Shown: positions 52,071 through 61,540, counted from the stretch's first letter. The stretch is DNA of 64,000 nt from Parabacteroides sp900760525 (GCF_049860805.1 NZ_CP187555.1:4588001-4652000), one strand, 5' to 3'. Made by a program: numbers and translations. Notes: a model not told the origin generated them from the sequence alone.

Positions 52071-52442
52071 AAGTCATTTCTATAAAACGGAGCCGCATCC
52101 CCTTGTTGCCAAAACTCCGCAAGTCGTTACTTATGAACCGCTTGGAACACGGTACGAATCCTAATTACAAATATATCGCATCTGATAATCCGGAACAAAT
52201 ATCAGCAGGTAAAAATGAAAATAAACCTCGTTATTTTTGATTATTACCTGCAATAATATTATATTTGCAAACAAATAAGAGTTGTTTGACAGCATGAGAA
52301 ATATAGTGTATCAAAGCACTTTACCAATTTCTTATCCGTTGCCCATTCTCATGCGAGTTTCTTTTAATCTATTTGTAGTCAATTAAATACCTTCAGACTA
52401 CATCAAATATAACAAAATAATTGAATTTACTATCTTTGCCGT
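52071..52442. other. Junction between mobile element and chromosome
   Basis: These 372 bases carry no gene. The right end of the conjugative element should lie here, between the AraC gene and hflX. I could not find a direct repeat because the partner end is outside the window. No integrase gene for the element is visible at this end. Confidence 0.5.
52431..52438 (+). promoter_or_regulatory. Promoter -7 box of hflX
   Basis: TATCTTTG sits only four bases before the ATG, so the hflX transcript would start at or after the start codon: a leaderless mRNA or a start further downstream. Confidence 0.5.
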
Positions 52443-53654
52443 ATGAAAGAATTTATTATATCTGAAGCACAGACAGAAAAGGCTGTTCTCGTAGGGCTGA
52501 TTACCCCTGAACAGAATGAACAGAAAGTGAAAGAATATCTGGATGAATTGGCCTTTCTGGCCGATACGGCAGGTGTCGAGGCTGTGAAGCGTTTTTATCA
52601 GAAACTGGATTTTCCGAACTCCGTGACCTTTGTCGGTTCCGGCAAGTTACAGGAGATAAAGGAATATGTGGTGGAGAATGAGATCGGGTTGGTGATATTC
52701 GATGACGAACTTTCCGCCAAGCAATTGCGTAACATCGAGAAAGAGTTGCAGGTGAAGATTCTGGACCGTACGAATCTGATTCTGGATATCTTTGCCCGCC
52801 GTGCACAGACCGCCCATGCAAAGACACAGGTGGAACTGGCGCAATATAAATATATGTTACCCCGCCTGACCCGTTTGTGGACACACTTGGAACGTCAGCG
52901 CGGTGGTGTCGGTATGCGTGGTCCGGGTGAAACGCAGCTGGAAACGGATAAACGTATTATCTTAGATAAAATATCCAAGCTGAAACGGGATCTGGTCGAG
53001 ATCGATAAGCAGAAGAGCGTGCAACGGAAGAACCGCGGAAAGATGGTTCGTGTGGCCCTGGTCGGTTATACCAATGTAGGAAAGTCTACGTTGATGAACC
53101 AGCTTAGTAAAAGCGAAGTTTTTGCCGAAAACAAACTGTTTGCGACTCTCGATACGACCGTACGCAAGGTGATTGTCGACAACCTGCCTTTTCTGCTGTC
53201 CGACACGGTCGGCTTTATCCGTAAGTTGCCGACTGAACTGGTCGAATCCTTTAAGTCTACTCTGGATGAGGTGCGTGAGGCGGATTTGTTGGTGCATGTC
53301 GTTGATATTTCCCATCCGACGTTCGAGGAACAGATCGAGGTGGTGAACCGCACCTTGACCGAAATCGACAAGACGGAGAAGCCGATGATTATGGTATTCA
53401 ATAAGATCGACGCTTTCACTTTTGTCCCGAAGGAAGAGGATGACCTGACTCCGCGTACACGTGAGAATATCGACCTGGACGAACTGAAACGTACCTGGAT
53501 GAACAAGATGCAGGATAATTGCATCTTTATCTCGGCTAAGGAACGGACAAACATCGATGCACTCAAAGCCCTGTTATACGAACGGGTGAAACAGATCCAC
53601 ATTACCCGTTTCCCTTATAATGATTTTCTTTTCCAACAATATGATGAAGAATGA
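52443..53654 (+). CDS. hflX: Ribosome-associated GTPase HflX
   Basis: 403 residues. An N-terminal HflX domain (GPGETQLETDKR at about 160) is followed by the GTPase: G1 GYTNVGKSTLMN (about 208-219), G3 DTVG (about 256), G4 NKID (about 320). HflX splits stalled 70S ribosomes under stress. Chromosomal-type gene. It overlaps the next gene by 4 bases. Confidence 0.95.
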   Translation: MKEFIISEAQTEKAVLVGLITPEQNEQKVKEYLDELAFLADTAGVEAVKRFYQKLDFPNSVTFVGSGKLQEIKEYVVENEIGLVIFDDELSAKQLRNIEKELQVKILDRTNLILDIFARRAQTAHAKTQVELAQYKYMLPRLTRLWTHLERQRGGVGMRGPGETQLETDKRIILDKISKLKRDLVEIDKQKSVQRKNRGKMVRVALVGYTNVGKSTLMNQLSKSEVFAENKLFATLDTTVRKVIVDNLPFLLSDTVGFIRKLPTELVESFKSTLDEVREADLLVHVVDISHPTFEEQIEVVNRTLTEIDKTEKPMIMVFNKIDAFTFVPKEEDDLTPRTRENIDLDELKRTWMNKMQDNCIFISAKERTNIDALKALLYERVKQIHITRFPYNDFLFQQYDEE

Positions 53655-55648
53655 ATGAAGGATATTATTTAAGGCATCTGCAATCGGACGAGATTGTGGA
53701 TTTGGAGATAAACGGTTGTACGGCCGATAATTGGCAAAACGTAAAGGTCGCCAGCCCTTTTTATGCCGAACACGTTTGTAACGTCCATTTTTCAGGGAAT
53801 GTGGCTTTGGGCCTTTTTGAAAAGGAGTTTACTCTTCCGGGAGGGGTGAAGAAGCATAGCGGCATCCGGAATGCGACTTTGCATAATTGCGAGATCGGAG
53901 ATAATACGCTGATTGAAAATGTGCACAATTATATCTCTAATTATTTCATAGGCGATGATTGCTTCATACAGAACGTGAACGTAATGTATGTGGAAGGAAA
54001 ATCTTCTTTCGGGAACAATGTCGAAGTCTCTGTCCTGAATGAGACGGGAGGCCGTGAAGTGCCTATTTATGAAGGCTTATCCGCATCATTGGCCTACCTT
54101 ATAGCTTTGTACCGCCATCGGCCGATATTAATACTGCGTTTGCAGGCTATGATTGCCGATTTTGCTCATCGAGCGACTGGTAGCTATGGCTTTATCGGCA
54201 ACCACGTGAAAATAATCAATACCGGGACTGTGCGTAATACGGTGATTGCAGATTATGCGACGGTCGAAAACTGTACCCGTCTCGATAACGGCACGGTCAA
54301 TAGCAATGAAAATGCCCCGGTTTATATAGGCGACAGCGTTATCGCGGAGGATTTTATCATCTCTTCTGGGGCGGTCGTTGCCGATGCCGCCAAGATTATC
54401 CGTTGCTTTATCGGGCAGGCGTGTCATGTGACGCATAATTTCTCTGCACATGATTCCCTTCTGTTCAGCAACTGCGCTTTTGAGAACGGGGAGGCCTGTG
54501 CCATCTTTGCAGGACCTTTTACCGTGTCGATGCATAAGAGCAGCTTGCTGATAGCCGGTATGTATTCGTTCCTGAATGCCGGAAGCGGTTCGAACCAGAG
54601 TAACCATATGTACAAGTTGGGGCCTATCCACCAGGGAATAGTGGAGAGGGGTTCCAAGACGACCAGCGATTCCTATATTTTGTGGCCAGCACGTGTCGGA
54701 GCTTTCTCCCTGGTAATGGGACGCCACCACCATCATAGCGATACATCGGATATGCCTTTTTCTTATCTGATAGAGAAAGACGATGAAACGTATCTGGTGC
54801 CCGGTGTGAACCTGCGTAGCGTCGGAACGATCCGTGACGCCCAGAAATGGCCTAAGCGTGATAAACGTACCGATCCGGAGCGCCTGGATATGATCAACTT
54901 CAATCTGCTGAGCCCGTATACCATCTATAAGATGATGAAAGCTGTCGGAATCCTGAAGAACCTGCAGGATCTGGTGGGCGAGACGTCCGAAGTCTATTAT
55001 TACCAGAATACCCGTATCAAAGGTTCTTCTTTGCGTACGGCCCTCGGCCTCTATGGAATGGCAATCAATAAATTCTTAGGTAACTCCCTGATCAAACGTC
55101 TGGAGGGAACGGATTTCCGCTCTATGGATGAAGTCTGGGCACAGTTGAAACCGACCTCTCCGGCCGGCCGTGGTGAATGGCTGGATCTTGCCGGGCTGAT
55201 CCTTCCACGGGAGGAATTGGACAGGCTGATTGAAAGGATAGAAGAGGGTGAGATTGACTCGCTTGACGCGATAGAAGGTTTTTTTGCAACGATGCACGCC
55301 TCTTATTATGATATGGAATGGACATGGGCCTATGATATGCTGGAGGAATATTATGACGTGGACCTGTCGTCCATATCGGCAGCACAGATCATCGATCTTG
55401 TCCGTCGCTGGCAGGATTCCGTGATCGGGTTGGATAGCCTGCTTTATAAAGATGCGAAGAAAGAATTCTCCCTTACCTTCATGACCGGTTTCGGTGTGGA
55501 CGGTTCGGATAAGGAGAAGCTGGAAGATTTTGAAGGCGTACGCGGCGCATTCGAAAATAACCCCTTCGTCACGGCAGTCAAAGAACATATTGTTGTCAAA
55601 CGTGATTTGGGAGACGAACTGATCCGGCGTATGACACCTTTGCTCTAA
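53651..55648 (+). CDS. DUF4954 family protein with left-handed beta-helix
   Basis: 665 residues. Short hexapeptide-like repeats in the first 350 residues (GIRNATLHNCEIGDNTLIEN; TGTVRNTVIADYATVENCTR) suggest a left-handed beta helix, as in nucleotidyltransferase or acyltransferase-type enzymes. The C-terminal part (380-660) is unknown. The family is found in Bacteroidetes. Function unresolved. It is coupled to hflX and converges on xerD with a 4-base overlap of the stop codons. Confidence 0.85.
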   Translation: MNEGYYLRHLQSDEIVDLEINGCTADNWQNVKVASPFYAEHVCNVHFSGNVALGLFEKEFTLPGGVKKHSGIRNATLHNCEIGDNTLIENVHNYISNYFIGDDCFIQNVNVMYVEGKSSFGNNVEVSVLNETGGREVPIYEGLSASLAYLIALYRHRPILILRLQAMIADFAHRATGSYGFIGNHVKIINTGTVRNTVIADYATVENCTRLDNGTVNSNENAPVYIGDSVIAEDFIISSGAVVADAAKIIRCFIGQACHVTHNFSAHDSLLFSNCAFENGEACAIFAGPFTVSMHKSSLLIAGMYSFLNAGSGSNQSNHMYKLGPIHQGIVERGSKTTSDSYILWPARVGAFSLVMGRHHHHSDTSDMPFSYLIEKDDETYLVPGVNLRSVGTIRDAQKWPKRDKRTDPERLDMINFNLLSPYTIYKMMKAVGILKNLQDLVGETSEVYYYQNTRIKGSSLRTALGLYGMAINKFLGNSLIKRLEGTDFRSMDEVWAQLKPTSPAGRGEWLDLAGLILPREELDRLIERIEEGEIDSLDAIEGFFATMHASYYDMEWTWAYDMLEEYYDVDLSSISAAQIIDLVRRWQDSVIGLDSLLYKDAKKEFSLTFMTGFGVDGSDKEKLEDFEGVRGAFENNPFVTAVKEHIVVKRDLGDELIRRMTPLL

Positions 55649-56550
55649 TCCCTCGATTTGTTGCGTGGGTGATGCTCCAGTATCTCCTTCCTGAGGAACT
55701 GGCGGTCGATATGTGTATATATTTCGGTGGTGGTGATCTTCTCATGTCCAAGCATCTCCTGGATCGCGAGCAGGTTGGCGCCACCTTCCAACAGATGGGT
55801 GGCGAAGGAATGACGGAACGTATGCGGGCTTACGTTCTTTTTGATACCTGCCATCTCCGTCTGCTGCTTGATGATATGGAAAACCATGATCCGCGATAAA
55901 GCCGTTCCCCTCCGGCTCAGGAACAGGATATCTTCAAATCCTTTTTTCACCGGAACGTGGTTGCGGTCATACAGGTAGTTTTTGATCTCCTTGATGGCCG
56001 TTCCCGAGATGGGGACCAGACGTTGCTTGCTCCCTTTCCCTTCCACCTTGATAAATCCTTCGTCGAAATAAACATCCGTGAAGCGCAGCGAAACCAGTTC
56101 CGACACGCGTAGCCCGCAACTATACAAGACCTCGAGCATCGCCCGGTTCCGTTGTCCCTCCGGCAACGTCAGGTCGATCGTGTCTAAGATGCTGTTTATC
56201 TCGTTGACCGTTAGAACCTCAGGAAGTTTCAAGCCGATCTTGGGAGATTCTAACAATTCGGTCGGGTCGGTTGTTATATAATCGTCTAAGAACAGGAATC
56301 GGTAGAAAGATTTGATCCCTGAAATGATCCTTGCCTGCGAGCGTGGGTGGATGCCGATATCACGCAAGCGGGCAACAAACTGCTGCAGGTCGTCATATGT
56401 GACATCCGCATACTTCTTGCCTTCACTTTCGACAAAGTTCGTCAGTTTGTCGAGATCTGTCAGGTAAGCGTCGATGGAGTTGGCTGAGAGCGCTTTTTCC
56501 AAACGGAGATACGTTTTGTATCGTTCTATTTTGTCATTCTCTTGGTGCAT
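55645..56550 (-). CDS. xerD: Tyrosine recombinase XerD
   Basis: 301 residues with the complete catalytic set: Arg in SCGLRVSELVSLR, Lys in GKGSKQRLVPI, HTFRHSFATHLLEGG, and the GHEKITTTEIYTHID His and Tyr. With XerC it resolves chromosome dimers at dif. It has the typical XerD length and lacks the N-terminal extension of the array recombinase at 36070. Chromosomal. Confidence 0.92.
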   Translation of the reverse strand: MHQENDKIERYKTYLRLEKALSANSIDAYLTDLDKLTNFVESEGKKYADVTYDDLQQFVARLRDIGIHPRSQARIISGIKSFYRFLFLDDYITTDPTELLESPKIGLKLPEVLTVNEINSILDTIDLTLPEGQRNRAMLEVLYSCGLRVSELVSLRFTDVYFDEGFIKVEGKGSKQRLVPISGTAIKEIKNYLYDRNHVPVKKGFEDILFLSRRGTALSRIMVFHIIKQQTEMAGIKKNVSPHTFRHSFATHLLEGGANLLAIQEMLGHEKITTTEIYTHIDRQFLRKEILEHHPRNKSRD

Positions 56551-56569
56551 GAAACGAATTATAAATTGT

Positions 56570-56652
56570 GAATTATGAATTATGGTTTGTTATGAACGTT
56601 TGCGGGAAGGAACAACCTTAATTCATAATTCAAAACTCATAATTCATAATTC
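56570..56652. repeat. AT-rich inverted repeat upstream of aroQ
   Basis: gaattatgaattat (56570-56583) and ataattcataattc (56639-56652) pair perfectly over 14 bp; extra copies of aattcataatt lie between. Similar AT-rich repeats follow pyk. Confidence 0.7.
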
Positions 56653-56657
56653 TTTAC

Positions 56658-56665
56658 TATCTTTG
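56658..56665 (+). promoter_or_regulatory. Promoter -7 box of aroQ
   Basis: TATCTTTG fits TAnnTTTG. It is 52 bases upstream of the start codon. Confidence 0.5.
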
Positions 56666-56717
56666 CCGGATATTTCCTGCCGTACAAGGTAGTGCAAAGG
56701 TAATAAATTACAGCAAA

Positions 56718-57140
56718 ATGAAGAAGATTCAGATTATCAACGGCCCAAATCTTAATTTATTGGGCAAGCGTGAACCGACCGTATACGGAAATGCTTCGTT
56801 TGAAGGCTATCTGAGTGAATTACGTACAAAGTATCCGCAATGTGAGATTGCTTATTTTCAGAGTAATGTGGAAGGTGAGATGATAAACAAGATCCATGAG
56901 GTCGGCTTCGATTACGACGGGATTATTATGAATGCAGGCGCTTATACGCATACATCCATTGCGCTCCACGATGCTATAAAAGCTGTAACGACCCCGGTTG
57001 TGGAGGTGCATATTTCAAACGTACATGCACGTGAATCTTTCCGCCATGTATCCATGATTTCAGCTGCTTGTAAAGGGGTGATCCTGGGATTCGGACTGGA
57101 TTCGTACCGGTTGGCTCTCGAATCTTTTTTAGTTGGTTAA
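56718..57140 (+). CDS. aroQ: 3-Dehydroquinate dehydratase, type II
   Basis: 140 residues, typical for the type II family. Substrate and catalytic motifs: GPNLNLLGKREPTVYG (residues 8-23, Tyr 22 probable general base), NAGAYTHTSIALHDAI (about 76-91) and EVHISNVHARESFRH (about 97-111). It catalyses the third step of the shikimate pathway, removing water from 3-dehydroquinate. Single-gene unit with its own promoter box. Confidence 0.95.
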   Translation: MKKIQIINGPNLNLLGKREPTVYGNASFEGYLSELRTKYPQCEIAYFQSNVEGEMINKIHEVGFDYDGIIMNAGAYTHTSIALHDAIKAVTTPVVEVHISNVHARESFRHVSMISAACKGVILGFGLDSYRLALESFLVG

Positions 57141-57151
57141 CCCGGAAACGT

Positions 57152-57345
57152 GAGTTGGGCAACTCCGAGTTGCGAGTTGGGCAACTCGGAGACGTGAGTT
57201 GGGCAACTCCGAGTTGCGAGTTGGGCAACTCGGAGACGTGAGTTGGGCAACTCGGAGACGTGAGTTGGGCAACTCGGAGACGTGAGTTGGGCAACTGGGA
57301 AACATGAGTCGGGCAACCGGGAAATCTCAGTCGGGCAACCGGCGG
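57152..57345. repeat. 22-bp tandem repeats, nine units
   Basis: Units at 57152, 57174, 57196, 57218, 57240, 57262, 57284, 57306 and 57328 follow GAGTTGGGCAACTCggagacgt; units 1 and 3 end ccgagttgc and the last three diverge. Each unit is itself a small interrupted palindrome (GAGTT-GGGC-AACTC). Between aroQ and pyk. Confidence 0.95.
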
Positions 57346-57391
57346 ATATAGTGATTAATAGGTAAAAATAATAGGTAAATATTTAGGTTAT

Positions 57392-58843
57392 ATGTTAAAG
57401 CATACGAAGATTGTTGCTACTGTTTCTGACCAGCGTTGCGAGGTCGAATTTGTCGACGCGTTGTACAAGGCCGGAATGAATGTCGTGCGCCTCAATACGG
57501 CTCACATGGCAGAAGAAGGTTTGACCAGAGTCGTAAATAATGTCCGTACGGTTTCCGATCGTATCGGCATCCTGATGGACACCAAAGGGCCGGAAGTGCG
57601 TACTACTCCTGCACAGGCCCCTATCCCGTTCAAGACCGGGGAAATTGTTAAGATCATGGGAAACCCGGAAGGGGAGACTTCGCATGATTGTATTTGTGTC
57701 TCTTACCGGAATTTCGTCAATGACCTGGGCATCGGCAGCGATATCCTGATCGACGACGGCGATCTGGAACTGAAAGTAATCGATAAGAAAGACGACTTCC
57801 TGGTTTGTGAAGTGCAGAACGATGCCACACTGGGAAGCCGCAAGAGCGTGAACGTGCCGGGTGTACGTATCAACTTGCCTTCCCTGACAGAGAAAGACCG
57901 TAAAAATATCCTGTGGGCGATCGAACACGACCTGGACTTCATCGCCCACTCTTTTGTCCGTAACAAGCAGGATGTGGTGGATATCCAGCGTATCCTGGAC
58001 GAGCACAACAGCCCGATCAAGATTATCGCCAAGATCGAGAACCAGGAAGGGGTTGACAATGTAGATGAAATCCTCGAAGTGGCATACGGCGTGATGATTG
58101 CCCGCGGTGACCTCGGTATCGAAGTGCCGGCAGAAAAGATTCCGGGTATTCAGCGTATGTTGATCCGCAAGTGCGTGGAAGTCAAGAAGCCGGTTATCGT
58201 GGCTACTCAGATGCTCCACTCCATGATTAACAACCCGCGTCCTACGCGTGCCGAAGTGACGGATATCGCCAATGCGATCTATTACCGCACGGATGCCCTG
58301 ATGCTGAGCGGTGAAACGGCTTACGGAAAATATCCGGTCGAAGCCGTCCAGACTATGACGAAGGTGGCACGCGAGGCGGAAAAGACAAAACTCGCCGCCA
58401 ATGATATCCGCGTTCCAATCGAAGGAAACGATCTCGATGTAACGTCTTTCCTGGCAAAACAGGCTGTAAAATCATCGTCCAAGCTGCATGTGAAAGCCAT
58501 TATTACAGATAGCTATACCGGACGTACGGCACGTTACTTAGCCGCTTTCCGTGGCACTTCCACCGTGTTTGCCATCTGCTATAATCCCCGCGTCATGCGT
58601 ATGTTGGCTCTTTCCTACGGCGTGTGGGCTGTTCACCAGCCTTATAACGACAGCCGTCGCGGCTATTTCTACGACGCATTGAACGAACTGATCAAAAGCG
58701 GACGTATCACCCGCAACGATATGGTGGCTTACCTGAGCGGTAGCTTCGGCGAAGGCGGCGGCACGAGCTTCCTTGAAATCAATAACGTCGGGAAGGTTCT
58801 GGATGCCGGAAGTAATTATCAGTTACCGACGTTTAAGGAGTAA
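57392..58843 (+). CDS. pyk: Pyruvate kinase
   Basis: 483 residues. Motifs: MDTKGPEVRT (about 63-72), the metal-site Lys/Glu in IAKIENQEGVDNVDEIL (about 211-227) and MIARGDLGIEVP (about 233-244), then VATQMLHSMINNPRPTRAE. It makes ATP and pyruvate from phosphoenolpyruvate, the last glycolysis step. A conserved tail domain (VTSFLAKQAVKSSSKLHVKA) follows. The promoter probably lies in or near the tandem repeats. Confidence 0.95.
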   Translation: MLKHTKIVATVSDQRCEVEFVDALYKAGMNVVRLNTAHMAEEGLTRVVNNVRTVSDRIGILMDTKGPEVRTTPAQAPIPFKTGEIVKIMGNPEGETSHDCICVSYRNFVNDLGIGSDILIDDGDLELKVIDKKDDFLVCEVQNDATLGSRKSVNVPGVRINLPSLTEKDRKNILWAIEHDLDFIAHSFVRNKQDVVDIQRILDEHNSPIKIIAKIENQEGVDNVDEILEVAYGVMIARGDLGIEVPAEKIPGIQRMLIRKCVEVKKPVIVATQMLHSMINNPRPTRAEVTDIANAIYYRTDALMLSGETAYGKYPVEAVQTMTKVAREAEKTKLAANDIRVPIEGNDLDVTSFLAKQAVKSSSKLHVKAIITDSYTGRTARYLAAFRGTSTVFAICYNPRVMRMLALSYGVWAVHQPYNDSRRGYFYDALNELIKSGRITRNDMVAYLSGSFGEGGGTSFLEINNVGKVLDAGSNYQLPTFKE

Positions 58844-58849
58844 ACAAAG

Positions 58850-58906
58850 ATTTATGATTTATGATTTATGTCCCAGCAGGCAAGTCATAAATCATAAATC
58901 ATAAAT
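58850..58906. repeat. Perfect 21-bp AT-rich inverted repeat after pyk
   Basis: The arms 58850-58870 and 58886-58906, made of three copies of atttatg-type words, pair over 21 bp around a 15-base loop. Likely a terminator or insertion-derived repeat. Confidence 0.85.
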
Positions 58907-58913
58907 TATAAAG

Positions 58914-59537
58914 ATGACATTAGACGAATATATCCTTTCCCATAGCGACGAAGAAGGTGCGCTGCTTTCGGCCCTGAACCGGGATGCGAATGTGAACCTG
59001 CTTCGTCCGCGTATGTTGTCGGGACACTTGCAAGGACGGATATTGAAGATGTTTTGCCGGATGCTCCGTCCCCGTCGCGTGCTTGAGATCGGGACTTATA
59101 CCGGTTATGCGACTCTTTGTATGGCGGAAGGGCTGGAAGAGGGAGCTTTGATCCATACGCTCGAGATCAACGACGAAATGGAAGACTTCATAATGAAATA
59201 TCTGGACCGCTCGCCCTATAGGGATAAGATACAGGTGCATTTCGGCGACGCCCTCGAGATTATCCCGGCGCTGGATGAAACCTTCGATCTTGTTTTTATC
59301 GATGCCGACAAGCGGCTCTATTCGGAATACTTCGACCTTGTTTTTCCGATGGTGCGTCCCGGCGGATTGATCCTTGCCGACAACACGTTGTGGGACGGTC
59401 ATGTGGTAGAAGAGCATCCTAAGGATAAACAAACACTCGGTATTCTTAGTTTTAATGATAAAATCAAAGAAGACCCGCGTATTGAAAAAGTTATCTTACC
59501 TTTGCGTGACGGCCTCACAATGATCTGGAAAAAATAA
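58914..59537 (+). CDS. SAM-dependent O-methyltransferase
   Basis: 207 residues. The SAM-binding motif VLEIGTYTGYATLCMAEG (about 61-78), DLVFIDADK (about 124-132) and ADNTLWDGHV fit the class I O-methyltransferase family related to catechol and caffeoyl-CoA methyltransferases. Substrate unknown. It lies between pyk and rbfA and probably shares a transcript with rbfA. Confidence 0.88.
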   Translation: MTLDEYILSHSDEEGALLSALNRDANVNLLRPRMLSGHLQGRILKMFCRMLRPRRVLEIGTYTGYATLCMAEGLEEGALIHTLEINDEMEDFIMKYLDRSPYRDKIQVHFGDALEIIPALDETFDLVFIDADKRLYSEYFDLVFPMVRPGGLILADNTLWDGHVVEEHPKDKQTLGILSFNDKIKEDPRIEKVILPLRDGLTMIWKK

Positions 59538-59551
59538 AAAAGTAAGAAATT

Positions 59552-59887
59552 ATGGAAAGTACAAGACTAAGTAAAATAGAGCGTCTCCTGCAAAAGGAGC
59601 TGAGTGATATCTTTCAGAAGCAGACACAGGCTATGCATGGCATCCTGATCTCTGTCAGTGTGGTACGTGTAAGTCCTGACCTGAGTGTGGCACGTGCCTA
59701 CCTGAGTATCTTCCCGTCCGAAAAGTCGAAGGAAATGCTCGAGAATATCCGTGCGAATACGAAAGCCATCCGTTTTGACCTCGGACAGCGCATCCGCAAA
59801 CAGGTTCGCAAGATCCCTGAACTGACTTTCTTTATCGACGATTCCTTGGATTATATCGAGAATATTGATAATCTGTTGAAAAAGTAA
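59552..59887 (+). CDS. rbfA: Ribosome-binding factor A
   Basis: 111 residues with the KH-like fold of RbfA: ERLLQKELSDIFQKQ, ISVSVVRVSPDLSVARAYLS and LGQRIRKQVRKIPELTFFID. It acts in maturation of the 30S subunit and in cold growth. 14 bases after the methyltransferase and 12 before the permease. Confidence 0.93.
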   Translation: MESTRLSKIERLLQKELSDIFQKQTQAMHGILISVSVVRVSPDLSVARAYLSIFPSEKSKEMLENIRANTKAIRFDLGQRIRKQVRKIPELTFFIDDSLDYIENIDNLLKK

Positions 59888-59899
59888 AAGATTACCGCG

Positions 59900-61141
59900 T
59901 TGAACTTCCCGTTTTATATAGCCCGGCGTTACCTTTTTTCGAAGAAATCCCACAATGCCATCAATATCATCTCGATGGTATCTGTTTGTGGAGTGGTTGT
60001 TGCTACAATGGCCTTGGTATGTGCGCTGTCTGTATTGAACGGGTTTGTCGGGCTGGTTTCTTCCATGCTCAGTAACTTCGATCCGGAGTTGAAGATTCAG
60101 CCTGTGCATGGGAAAGTTTTCGATCCGGCTCTTCCGGCCGTCCAGGAAGTGAAAAAGCTGCCCGAAGTCGCTTTGTTTTGTGAAGTGCTCCAGGACAATG
60201 CGCAGGTCCGCTATCGGGACCATCAGATTACCGCAACGATTAAAGGGGTAGACGATACTTTTGGGCGCCTGACCCGGATAGACAGTATTTTAGTCGATAG
60301 CCGGGAAGGTTCCTTTGTCTTGTCCGATGAAGTGGCCAATTACGCCAACTTAGGTGTTGGAACAGCTTTCTCTTTGGGCGTACGTCCTAATTATGCCGAT
60401 CCTCTGGAAATTTATGCTCCCAAAAGGAATGAGAAAGTCAATCTCGCCAACCCTTTCGCCTCCTTGAATTTGGAATATGCCTTTGTGGGCGGCGTGTATG
60501 CCACCAACCAGCAGATGTATGACGAAAACTTCATCTTGTTGCCTTTGCCTATGGTCCGTTCCCTGTTCAACTATGAGAAGGAAGTCTCGGCTATCGAGTT
60601 GTCATTAGTCCCCGGTGCGGATATCAATTCGGTCAAGAACCGGATAAAATCGCTCTTAGGCGATGATTTTTCGGTCAAGGACCGCTATGAACAGCAGGAA
60701 GCCTCTTTTAGGATGATGCAAGGGGAGAAATGGATGATCTTCCTGATCCTGTGTTTTATTCTGATCCTGGCTCTGTTTAATGTGATCGGTTCGCTCTCCA
60801 TGCTGATGATAGAAAAGAAAGGGGATGTCCGTACTTTACGGAATATGGGTGCGGACGATCGTCTGATCCGCCGTATTTTCCTTTTCGAAGGTTGGATGAT
60901 TTCCGGGCTTGGCGCTTTGATCGGTATCGTTATCGGCTTGGTCCTTTGTCTGTTGCAACAGGAATTGGGGATTATTAAGTTGGGCCAGGCAGCGGGTTCC
61001 TTTATCATTGATGCTTATCCTGTCCGTGTCGAAGCCGGCGATATCCTCCTTGTTTTTATAACTGTTCTTGCCATCGGCTTCCTTGCCGCTTGGTACCCCG
61101 TCCGCTATCTGGGAAAGAAATGGCTCAACGTAGGGAACTAA
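59900..61141 (+). CDS. LolC/LolE-family permease
   Basis: 413 residues from a TTG start at 59900 (MNFPFYIARRYLFSKKSHNA), the family's usual N-terminus. A periplasmic MacB-like domain lies between helix 1 (about 22-48) and helices at about 275-300, 325-350 and 375-400. This is the FtsX/LolCE type: the membrane part of an ABC transporter that releases lipoproteins from the inner membrane. The partner ATPase is not in the window. Confidence 0.88.
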   Translation: MNFPFYIARRYLFSKKSHNAINIISMVSVCGVVVATMALVCALSVLNGFVGLVSSMLSNFDPELKIQPVHGKVFDPALPAVQEVKKLPEVALFCEVLQDNAQVRYRDHQITATIKGVDDTFGRLTRIDSILVDSREGSFVLSDEVANYANLGVGTAFSLGVRPNYADPLEIYAPKRNEKVNLANPFASLNLEYAFVGGVYATNQQMYDENFILLPLPMVRSLFNYEKEVSAIELSLVPGADINSVKNRIKSLLGDDFSVKDRYEQQEASFRMMQGEKWMIFLILCFILILALFNVIGSLSMLMIEKKGDVRTLRNMGADDRLIRRIFLFEGWMISGLGALIGIVIGLVLCLLQQELGIIKLGQAAGSFIIDAYPVRVEAGDILLVFITVLAIGFLAAWYPVRYLGKKWLNVGN

Positions 61142-61436
61142 AAGATAATATATAGCAAAGTATTTATTGATAGTAACTACCTGATAGTCCAGATCAGGCA
61201 AGAAGTGAAGCTGCCTTTTTGAATAACCTGATTATCTTTGCTCGTTTATATTGTTTCCGAAAGATGATACATCTTTCAAAAGAAGACGTATCATCTTGCC
61301 TGTGTAAGATGCATGAACTTATCGCTATAAGATGTATCATGTTTCATAGATACCCCCTTTTTCTCGATTTCTCCACTATATAATAAGCCTGGAAAGACTC
61401 TAAGTTTGCGTAAAGCAAGAAGCTGAGGTTAATTTA
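61142..61436. other. Intergenic region between permease and IS110 element
   Basis: No gene. Short motifs repeat here: AAAGATGATACATCTTT (61261-61277) is an inverted repeat, its arm agatgatac pairs with gtatcatct (61289-61297), and aagatgtatcat recurs at 61330-61341. The IS left end probably lies here, but I could not place it. Confidence 0.5.
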
Positions 61437-61444
61437 TATCTTTG
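61437..61444 (+). promoter_or_regulatory. Candidate promoter box of the IS110 leader RNA
   Basis: TATCTTTG fits TAnnTTTG and sits 25 bases before the large hairpin at 61469, so it could start the non-coding RNA as well as the transposase mRNA. Confidence 0.45.
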
Positions 61445-61468
61445 TTGTATGAAGAAACTAAATTAACC

Positions 61469-61540
61469 GACTAACGGAAGTACACTAATGGAAAACGATA
61501 GTCTTTAAAGACTAGTTATTGTAACAGACTTCCGTTAGTC
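61469..61540 (+). ncRNA. Candidate IS110 bridge RNA core
   Basis: A perfect 13-bp outer stem (gactaacggaagt 61469-61481 / acttccgttagtc 61528-61540) encloses an internal perfect palindrome TAGTCTTTAAAGACTA (61499-61514). It sits in the non-coding part between the IS left side and the transposase, where IS110-type elements encode their bridge RNA. Structure seen; role inferred. Confidence 0.5.

Noticed and set aside
57152..57345. CRISPR or minisatellite-coding interpretation of the 22-bp repeats
   Set aside because: There are no spacers between units, and the frame through them gives a low-complexity peptide with no start context.
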